DNA of 64,000 bases from Sipunculus nudus. Its lineage: Eukaryota > Annelida > Sipuncula > Golfingiida > Sipunculidae. The notes beneath the pieces were generated by a model. That model made no database searches, had not been told where the DNA came from, and was given only the letters and a program-made list of their open reading frames with translations. The stretch covers positions 24,305,033-24,369,032 of the forward strand of contig CM049309.1 of NCBI GenBank assembly GCA_026874595.1, read 5' to 3'. The translations under genes and the position numbers were made by a program. This document shows positions 60,301 through 64,000 of this stretch, in pieces; the first letter of the stretch is position 1, and every line of letters begins with the position of its first letter.

Positions 60301-61825
60301 GGCTGTTCTGTTTACCACCCACCGCGTACAGCCATTCAAAATATTCTTAGCAGAACACCAGGGGGTTTCAGCACATGGCGTCACTCAAACTTGATTTTAA
60401 AACAATCGTCAGCCATTATGCGACTCTTTACAATGTCAGCTATATATTCATTTTACTTTTTTAAACAAATAATTGTTGCTGAATAACGCTGCAAATGAGT
60501 TTAAAGTAGGCATTTACTTCAATGTTGCTTGACCATGCCCAACGGGCCGCTGTGTTACAGTTGGGGTGTTTTAAACGTATTATTTGGTGACAATTACCAA
60601 GATTTTTTATAACAAGTTATATATCACACAAAAGATATACATGTCAAGGTTCTACATATAAGTTTTTATATGTATACCACGAGCCGTGATTAAGTTCCCG
60701 CAGGTTGAAAATCTGACAGTCTCAGCAGTCTTAGCCATCATGTCGCCCCCTGAACGCTACTGCGTGATGGTGCGTAAAAGTGGATAGTATTCAGGCTTTT
60801 TGCTTCAACAAATGTACATATAAATCTCAATTCAGTGTTCATACTATGGTCTTTTACATGCAAAGAAGCGTGTTGATGCATACAAGAATCGTTTTGCGTA
60901 ACCACCATTCAAACGAAACGATCGTTCGGGGAATCTTTCTTTTTCTGATAAATGCCTGCCAATCCATGTGCAAAAGTCGCTAGGGACAAAATATCTATAT
61001 TGTCCCTATCTCGAGCGTTAAATATGTTTAATATACGTAATCTGCCAACATATTTAACCTCTGTAATTAATACTTTTTTATTCTAGTCTTCATTAAAGCA
61101 GCTATGTCCTGATTTATTTTGCGACTAGCAACTAATTATCTTACCCATCAGGCCAGAGACGGAGTTGGGGTGCGGCCTTTAAGAGGGGTTTTGGGTATTT
61201 GCACCTCAGTGGGAGCTCCTTTAAGAGACGTTGCAAACTCAGGGTGCGGCTATAAATAGACGTGCGGCCATAAAAACAAGATTTACGGTAACACGACATG
61301 TACTGAGAAATTTGATGTCTCATATAATTTTCACAAAAAATAGAGTCAGTTAATAATAAATTCAAGGAAATTCTATAGTACAGGACCCAGCAGTCATGCA
61401 CATGCACAATGTCAAAGAAAACAGGTCAGATATACATTATATGTTTTGAAACATGTCTGCAGTGACGGTGGAAGAACTTCCATGAAATAATAAGACCTTC
61501 CTCAACATGACTGAACCCAACCTTGACACTGACAAATTTATGTGTTCTGTTTAAGAATGCACTGATATGTATACATGCAAACTGGATGAAAAACCAATTT
61601 CAGTTAATTTTAGTCAGTGTGACTGACAGTCAGCTCACCTAATGATAAAACTAAATATATTGCCAATCAAACAATCAAAAGTTCTCCAGATAACGAAGTA
61701 GTAAGGATGTACAGAATCAATCATGAACCTCTGCAGCACTTTACCTGGTAGAGCCTGATTGGAAGTCTCTTATATGAAATGGGCGACTCAGCTGATAAAA
61801 TACTGGTAACAGCCTCTTCATGAGT
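33909..61825 (-). CDS. PARS2: Mitochondrial prolyl-tRNA synthetase, 3' part (10 exons)
   Basis: Class II aminoacyl-tRNA synthetase that charges mitochondrial tRNA-Pro with proline in the matrix. Ten exons (transcript order): 61745-61825, 58454-58526, 58014-58121, 57673-57766, 57253-57284, 56803-56873, 52740-52819, 50041-50176, 49107-49286, 33909-34025. They join in phase to 323 residues plus TGA. Landmarks: THEE at residues 1-4 (proline/ATP site), motif 2 [20 protein letters not shown] (29-48), a Cys pair CSRC (117-120) with CDQGDC (137-142) that may bind a metal, motif 3 GLGVTR (188-193), and the C-terminal anticodon-binding domain with EVVLDDR..QSIGKRL. The large insertion domain of bacterial ProRS is absent, as in animal PARS2. 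The mitochondrial targeting peptide and motif 1 lie upstream, beyond 64000. One intron is about 15 kb and one uses a GC donor. Confidence 0.93.
34400..34736. mobile_element. Unclassified repeat, copy 1
   Basis: Contains GCCTACAGGCCTAATGTGAA, ACATCAGGTATATAAAACTG and TTTTCAAGTACATATGTGAC, which recur at 43375-43480 (GCCTACAGGCATAATGCAAA...). No ends recognised. Interrupted by the family B element that follows. Confidence 0.5.
34737..36289 (+). mobile_element. Family B element, four to five core units
   Basis: Left end TTTTTAGCTCAGCTGACTG (34737), microsatellite-like TGTCTGGTGTCCATCCGG, core units with GGTGGTGCCACC/GGTGGCGCCACC (35063, 35737), right end TTCAGCTGAGCATCATAGCC with hairpin GCCCATGGGC and CTAG at 36286-36289. 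Here the terminus is CTAG rather than CTTG. Confidence 0.75.
36290..37097. mobile_element. Unclassified repeat shared with 46250-47180 and 55480-55930
   Basis: Phrases such as AACAATTTGGCTGAA, ATGTAGGTGGCGCCACCAA, TCAATTTCA.ATATGA(G/C)TCATGTGAC and GATAGCATGGGTTAACG recur in the three places. One palindrome at 36456. Ends not recognised. Confidence 0.5.
39190..39456. repeat. 60-64 bp tandem repeat in family G
   Basis: Four to five units of GCAAGCAACAAACAGACATA, CGCAACTGACCAACCAACTT and GCCGAAATCGAAGATTTCCG, followed by an A19 run. The same unit occurs two to three times at 42724-42868. Open frames on both strands here are repeat artefacts. Confidence 0.85.
42724..42868. repeat. 60-64 bp tandem repeat, second locus
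   Basis: Same unit as at 39190-39456 (AGCAACAAACAGACAAACAG, ACATCCGCGACTGACCAACC, TGCTTGCAGAAATCG, AAGATTTCCGGC). It lies at the left end of the family G element. Confidence 0.85.
43375..43570. mobile_element. Unclassified repeat, copy 2
   Basis: Matches 34400-34600 (GCCTACAGGCATAATGCAAA, CACCAGGTATAATGCTTC, TTTTCAAGTACATGTGTAAC). Interrupted by family A at 43573. Confidence 0.5.
43573..45348 (-). mobile_element. Family A element, copy 3, inverted, with long CGG run
   Basis: Begins with AAAACTAGAATACGGGTAGTCG (complement of the CTAG end; perfect hairpin GTAGTCG-ACAAG-CGACTAC at 43587-43605) and subterminal GTATCCGCC. Core: alternating units of about 140-290 bp with GGTGGCGCCACC at 44273, 44553, 44703, 44833 and 44983 and near-matches elsewhere. 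Units at 44340-44900 are almost identical over about 280 bp, so they were duplicated recently. Left end: (CGG)18 at 45248-45301 then GTATCCGCAAAACTCTGTTT and TGGCGGATAC. Confidence 0.78.
45248..45301. repeat. (CGG)18 trinucleotide run
   Basis: Uninterrupted CGG repeated 18 times near the left end of the family A copy. Homologous sites in other copies hold only two to three units or a degenerate form (3649-3655, 31850-31860, 54194-54200). Confidence 0.95.
45350..46062 (+). mobile_element. Repeat with family B-type right end
   Basis: Contains repeated phrases CTGCACTGAGTGAACTCTTGAC and GTTGGCAGTNTGC...CTATAAATAGAT, also present at 54590-55010. It ends GTCAGCTGGCTTAGCGTCATGA with hairpin GACCCATTGGTC and ACTTGTT at 46056-46062. 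A matching left end was not located. Confidence 0.5.
46063..47192. mobile_element. Unclassified repeat, second copy
   Basis: Shares the phrases listed for 36290-37097 (TCATGTGACCAACATCTGCATA, GTGAAATATTGAACAATTTG, GATAGCATAGGTTAATG). Degenerate palindromes GGTGGCACCAC and GGTGGCGCTACC at about 46480 and 46783. Confidence 0.45.
47195..48957. mobile_element. 1.76-kb inverted-repeat element with TA duplication
   Basis: Termini CCGTAAAAATTCACATATAT (left) and, complemented, CCGTAAAAAATGCATCTACA (right), flanked by TA at 47193-47194 and 48958-48959. Near the ends ATATAAGTCGAG and CATAAGTCGACTCC form a second inverted match. Inside is a C21 run (48279-48299). I find no transposase motif, so this looks non-autonomous. 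Confidence 0.6.
48279..48299. repeat. C21 homopolymer
   Basis: Uninterrupted run of 21 C. A second run, C22, lies at 50712-50733. Lengths may reflect sequencing error. Confidence 0.9.
48958..49045. repeat. Three-unit tandem repeat of about 30 bp
   Basis: AAAAGATGTAAACTCAGACC repeated three times with AGCTAAAAGATG spacers. It lies shortly downstream (in transcript sense) of the PARS2 exon at 49107 but does not include its donor. Confidence 0.7.
49107..49286 (-). CDS. PARS2: PARS2 exon, anticodon-binding domain
   Basis: Acceptor TGTTTTCAG, donor AAGAAA|GTAAGT; 60 codons in phase 0. Reads [40 protein letters not shown] and [20 protein letters not shown]. The family pattern is (E/V)(V/L)LDDR....IG.RL......G.P..I..GK. 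Confidence 0.96.
49898..49982 (+). mobile_element. Family A left-end fragment
   Basis: TGTATCCGCCAAAACGCGTT then CGTTTCCGGAGAAATCCTCT and GAGACTACTGGACTGATTTT matches the first 100 bases of family A copy 1 (3600-3710). No core follows. Confidence 0.65.
50000..50067 (-). repeat. 34-bp duplication of exon end plus splice donor
   Basis: Two adjacent 34-bp copies on the minus strand. The first (50034-50067) is the PARS2 exon end with its donor, CACAAAAA|GTAAGTC. The second (50000-50033) repeats it as CACAAAAAGTAAGAC. Both begin TACACTG and differ at about five positions. Confidence 0.88.
50041..50176 (-). CDS. PARS2: PARS2 exon, class II motif 3
   Basis: Acceptor CACTTTCAG, donor CAAAAA|GTAAGT. 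Reads (R)[39 protein letters not shown] and [15 protein letters not shown] is motif 3, and WP.L.(A/S)PY..C(L/V)IP starts the anticodon-binding domain. A second copy of the exon end and donor lies 34 bp into the intron. Confidence 0.96.
50712..50733. repeat. C22 homopolymer
   Basis: Uninterrupted run of 22 C in the PARS2 intron, just outside the 39-bp minisatellite. Confidence 0.9.
50999..52738 (-). repeat. 39-bp minisatellite abutting a PARS2 splice donor
   Basis: About 44 units with consensus (plus strand) CATCTGTCTGACATGGTTTT then GTCTAGTGTGCTGGTTCTG. The block at 52180-52700 is a homogeneous variant with GGTACTT and GTCCTGTGTG. The last degenerate unit (CATCTGTGTAACACAGTGTT, ACTACGTGTGCTAGTTCT) runs into the donor of the PARS2 exon at 52740. 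Because 39 is a multiple of three, several frames stay open for up to 267 codons on both strands; these are not genes. Confidence 0.93.
52740..52819 (-). CDS. PARS2: PARS2 exon, HTFxLG segment
   Basis: Acceptor TTTTGGCAG, donor AGAAG|GTGAGA. Reads [20 protein letters not shown] then APNAKR. It matches EVGHTF.LG..YS..... of the family. The donor lies at the edge of a 39-bp minisatellite that extends from 52738 down to about 51000. Confidence 0.94.
52820..53557. other. PARS2 intron, no distinct feature
   Basis: AT-rich intron upstream of the exon at 52740. A G-rich run lies at about 53007-53023. No repeat family recognised. Confidence 0.45.
53558..53940. repeat. 31-33 bp minisatellite
   Basis: About 12 units of CAAGCTCTCATTGGTTTGAT then TACACCAGCCAA, changing to a variant with CACCATGGCAA after 53800. 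It lies in a PARS2 intron, about 740 bases from the nearest exon. The Ala/Cys-rich open frames over it are artefacts. Confidence 0.9.
54100..54253 (-). mobile_element. Family A left-end fragment, inverted
   Basis: GGCGCAGCAGTTCACATGTGAC, TTCTCCGGAAACCTATGCGG and GTATCCGCAAAACTCTGTTT then TGGCGGATAC. Close to 45150-45348 but with CGGCGATGGCG in place of the long CGG run. Confidence 0.7.
54254..55010. mobile_element. Repeat shared with 45350-46060
   Basis: Same order of phrases as 45350-45900: GTAGGTGGCGCCAC, CAAGGCTTAGGTGAG, CTGCACTGAGTGAACTCTTGA and CTATAAATAGAT. The resemblance indicates a common element, but ends were not identified. Confidence 0.5.
55011..55935. mobile_element. Intron with unclassified repeat, third copy
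   Basis: From about 55480 it repeats phrases of 36600-36750 and 46600-46700 (CAGCTTCCCATAACTTAGCC, CATTTGAACAAACT, AATATTTAACAAACTGGCT). Before that, AT-rich intron without recognised features. Confidence 0.45.
55936..56505 (+). mobile_element. Family A element, copy 4, left end missing
   Basis: Starts within the core (AATTTCACATGTGTATAGAT), has GGTGGCGCCACC at about 55986 and 56263, and the right end with hairpin ATTCGCTTGTCGACTAC... (one arm decayed) and TTGTATTCTAG ending at 56505. Truncated on the left. Confidence 0.68.
56803..56873 (-). CDS. PARS2: PARS2 exon, second Cys pair
   Basis: Acceptor GTTCTACAG, donor TTGAG|GTACAG. Reads (D)[19 protein letters not shown] then QGIE. It ends with the GIEV.HTF.LG junction typical of ProRS, completed by the next exon. 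Confidence 0.93.
57253..57284 (-). CDS. PARS2: PARS2 micro-exon (32 nt)
   Basis: Acceptor TTGTTGTAG, donor GTTG|GTGAGT. Reads (R)[10 protein letters not shown] and completes the CSRC pair. It is only 32 bases long. It is needed to keep frame between the exons at 57673 and 56803, which supports it. Confidence 0.85.
57673..57766 (-). CDS. PARS2: PARS2 exon, [11 protein letters not shown] segment
   Basis: Acceptor TTATTTTAG, donor GCAG|GTAAAC. Reads [20 protein letters not shown] then [11 protein letters not shown]. The family pattern is G..GG..SHE(F/Y).L....GED....C. It ends with the first cysteine of a CxxC pair completed by the next exon. Confidence 0.94.
58014..58121 (-). CDS. PARS2: PARS2 exon, LYTFD segment
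   Basis: Acceptor CTTTTCAG, donor GACAG|GTATGT. Reads (D)[19 protein letters not shown] then [16 protein letters not shown]. It matches the D(M/L)YTFD...A...Y..V..AY..I...L section that follows motif 2. Confidence 0.94.
58454..58526 (-). CDS. PARS2: PARS2 exon, class II motif 2
   Basis: Acceptor ACTTTTCAG. Reads [20 protein letters not shown] then FDMK plus one base. The reading frame continues correctly (FDMK-D-LYTFD) only if the intron starts at GC (58452-58453, AAAG|GCAGGT). The GT four bases further on puts the next exon out of frame. Confidence 0.93.
59060..61288. mobile_element. 2.2-kb inverted-repeat element with TA duplication
   Basis: Left CCGTAAATCCTGTTTTTATC, right complement CCGTAAATCTTGTTTTTATG (18 of 20 positions match), flanked by TA at 59058-59059 and 61289-61290. 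Inner ends also match (GGGATGCGGCCATAAATAGA left; GTGCGGCTATAAATAGACG right). Interior more GC-rich than its surroundings (60000-60400). No open frame resembles a transposase. It lies in the PARS2 intron between the exons at 61745 and 58454. Confidence 0.72.
61745..61825 (-). CDS. PARS2: PARS2 visible exon 1, THEE region
   Basis: Acceptor TTATTTTAG, donor CCAG|GTAAAG; 27 codons in phase 0: [20 protein letters not shown] then LPIRLYQ. The preceding exon should end in L(G/S)P-type sequence (GPTHEE in the family). None was found between 61826 and 64000, so it lies further upstream. Confidence 0.94.
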
Positions 61826-62674
61826 CTAAAATAAAACAAAGTCAGTTTATAGTGAGCAGTCAGTCAGTAAAAATCAGTCTTTCTCATCACACATTAAATT
61901 TTAAAACATATATATACATAAAAACACATTAATCATTTGACCTGATCCACGTTCACAATGAACAAGTCTTTTCGTAACATATAAAATAAGGAATGTATTA
62001 CAATAATTAAATGTCAGTGTGTATTTACTCACATTCATCTGTGGAAACTGTTAGCACTGATTGTTACTTAAAACAATTGACTAGAGGTATTGCCATAAAA
62101 TTTGTATAGAACGCTGTCATCTGATATTTCAGTGATTCAGAAATACATTAAACAGAGGTTTCAATGCTGCTTATTTATATTCTGGTTGTGTTTTTATTCT
62201 TTTAATGGAAACAAAACCATATCCACTGCAATTATAACTGCTGACAGGCTTAACTTTTTTAAACATTATAGTATTTCATGTAAAAACAAGGGACCTGTAA
62301 ATCACTGCGCTCAGCTAAAATCGATTCTGAGAATATTTGTGTAAAATCCTAATGGTTGTGTTGACTGTGCACTTTTATGGACTACATGACAGATGGAGGA
62401 GCCTCTCATGATCACATACATGTAGTTGTAAAAGTTTCAGTATTTCAACTAAGTGACTGTCATATGCATGTATATATATCCACTGTGAATTTACAAAACC
62501 CTGCAAATGAAAGAATAATGGACATGAGCTGGAGCATAAGAAGTTGTAAATAATAAAAAAATTTCAAATGAGCATAAACTAAAATTTAAAAAAGCAAGTT
62601 AAAAGAAGCCAGTTTGGTATACATTGCATCTGCACTGTGTAATATATGAAACTTGCGGCATGAAACAAATTAAA
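61826..62674. other. PARS2 upstream intron, no distinct feature
   Basis: AT-rich. I searched the minus strand for the exon that should precede THEE and did not find it. The plus-strand open frame at 62102-62344 has no resemblance to a family. Confidence 0.5.
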
Positions 62675-64000
62675 AACAAGTGACCCATGGTTCATGACGC
62701 TCAGCCGACTGACATGTTGACAATATGTCCTTGCACATTAAACTAATTAAGATAATATAGGTGGCATCATCATTCATGCCTATTAGCTTAAGTTCATCAG
62801 GACCCATTAGCACACAAAATTTGATGACAATCCAATCAGCCTTTCCTGAGGAACCTGCAAATTTGTGTGTATTTTTCATTACTTCTGGGATGCTAAAACT
62901 TACCCCAAAACTCTGAGAATATAGGTCACAGTGACCCAATTTCAGGTTTTGAGGGGAGAACTTTTGAGTAACTCTCAGGATGCCAAGTGAGAAGATTCTG
63001 GGTCCAATGGTTATGATTTTTGCCCTACTTTGGTATCAAATTTTCAAATATTCTGGGGTGTGCTTATAAGCCCCATTGATAATAGAATATGGGTAACAGA
63101 GACCTAATTTCATGTTTCCAAGGAGACTTTTCATGGACCTCCCTGGATTTTAAGTTAGAAGATTCTAGGTCCAATGGTTAAAATTTGTGCCCTGCTTTGG
63201 TATCAAATTTTCAATTATGCTTAGGCTGCTTATAAGCCCAATAGCTCAGAGAATATGGGAAACAGAGACCCAATTTCAAGTTTTTTTCATTGACCTCCCT
63301 GCCCTGTTAACAGACGACCGCATCTTTGAAGGTCTCAAAAATAGAGAGAAAATTCATAAAAAATGGGGAAAAATCCGGGTGGCACCACCAGTCTGCAAGA
63401 ACTGATGAAACACATCATGATGAATATGCATGCAAAGAATCATGGCAATCAATCCACAATTTGTTGAGATACTAGAGATTTTGTATCAAATTTTAAGTTA
63501 TTCTTAGGGGTCTACTGAGCCCAATAGCTCAGAGGGTATGGGTAAAAGAGACCTAATTTCAGGTTTCCACTGAGATATTTTATTGACCTCCCAGCATGTC
63601 ATGATAGAAGATTCTAGGTCCAATGGTTACCATTTGTGCCCTGTTAACAGATGACTGCATCTTTTAAGGTCTCAAAAATAAAGAAAAAAAACATTAAAAA
63701 ATCGAAAAAAATACAGGTGGTGCCACCAGTCAGCAGGAATTGATGAAACACTCCATGATGAATATGCATGCAAAGAATCATTGCAATCAATGAAATATTT
63801 GTTGATATACTACAGCTTTTGTATCAAATTTTTATTTGTTCTTCAGGGTACTTCAAAGCCCTATAGCTTGAAGAATATGGGTAACACAGACCTAATTCCA
63901 GGTTTCCAAGGAGACTTTAAATGGGCTGAAGAAGGAAGATTCTAGGTCCAATGGTTATGATTTGTAACCTGTTAACAGATGACTGCATCTTTTAAGGTCT
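62675..64000 (-). mobile_element. Family B element, inverted, runs off the window
   Basis: Begins AACAAGTGACCCATGGTTCATG then ACGCTCAGCCGACTGACATG (complement of the right end). Core units follow with GGTAACAGAGACCTAATTTC, GATTCTAGGTCCAATGGTTA, CTGTTAACAGATGACTGCATC, GGTCTCAAAAATA and GGTGGTGCCACCAGTC (63717). The left end is beyond the window. Confidence 0.72.

Noticed and set aside
60104-60322. Possible transposase fragment in the 2.2-kb element
   Set aside because: No catalytic DDE/D spacing or helix-turn-helix could be seen in 72 residues, and nothing in adjacent frames continues it.

Overview
This is a eukaryotic nuclear window, AT-rich, with short exons set in long repeat-filled introns. 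The two proteins and the repeat content (element families with tandem cores, many TGACCTTGACC tracts, GGTGGCGCCACC palindromes) fit a lophotrochozoan animal, most likely a bivalve mollusc. The organism is an inference; no species-specific marker was recognised.

Two real genes are present, in tail-to-tail (convergent) orientation. On the plus strand, from base 1 to about 30075, lie the last 12 coding exons, the stop and the 3' UTR of an SLC4A11-type membrane transporter (most of the transmembrane domain, 540 residues visible). On the minus strand, from 61825 down to 33909, lie the last 10 coding exons of a mitochondrial prolyl-tRNA synthetase (PARS2; 323 residues visible, from the THEE region through motif 2, motif 3 and the anticodon-binding domain). 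Every junction below was phased by hand and both chains stay open across all exons. The 5' part of each gene lies outside the window. The roughly 3.7 kb between the two 3' ends is almost wholly one inverted mobile element (30569-33573) with a second element nested in it.

The rest is mobile and tandem DNA. At least six element families (labelled A, B, C, D, F, G here) appear to share one plan: inverted subterminal repeats, a core often made of tandem units of about 300 bp, then a short hairpin and a CTAG/TTAG/CTTG + TT terminus at the right end only. This resembles non-autonomous Helitron/Helentron (HINE, 'pearl'-like) elements. Several are nested inside each other, which exposes insertion points without obvious target duplication. 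There are also two tRNA-derived SINEs (one with a 9-bp target duplication), three TA-flanked inverted-repeat elements, and about seven minisatellites.

The most striking observation is that four tandem repeats, two in each gene, begin exactly at a 5' splice site. In three of them the repeat unit contains the exon end plus GT donor, so the intron carries a series of donor look-alikes (about 43 copies in SLC4A11). Other points of interest are CTCF-like motifs spread by family G, a 12-bp GGCGCC palindrome shared by otherwise different element cores, CGG expansions in element ends, and a GC-AG intron in PARS2.
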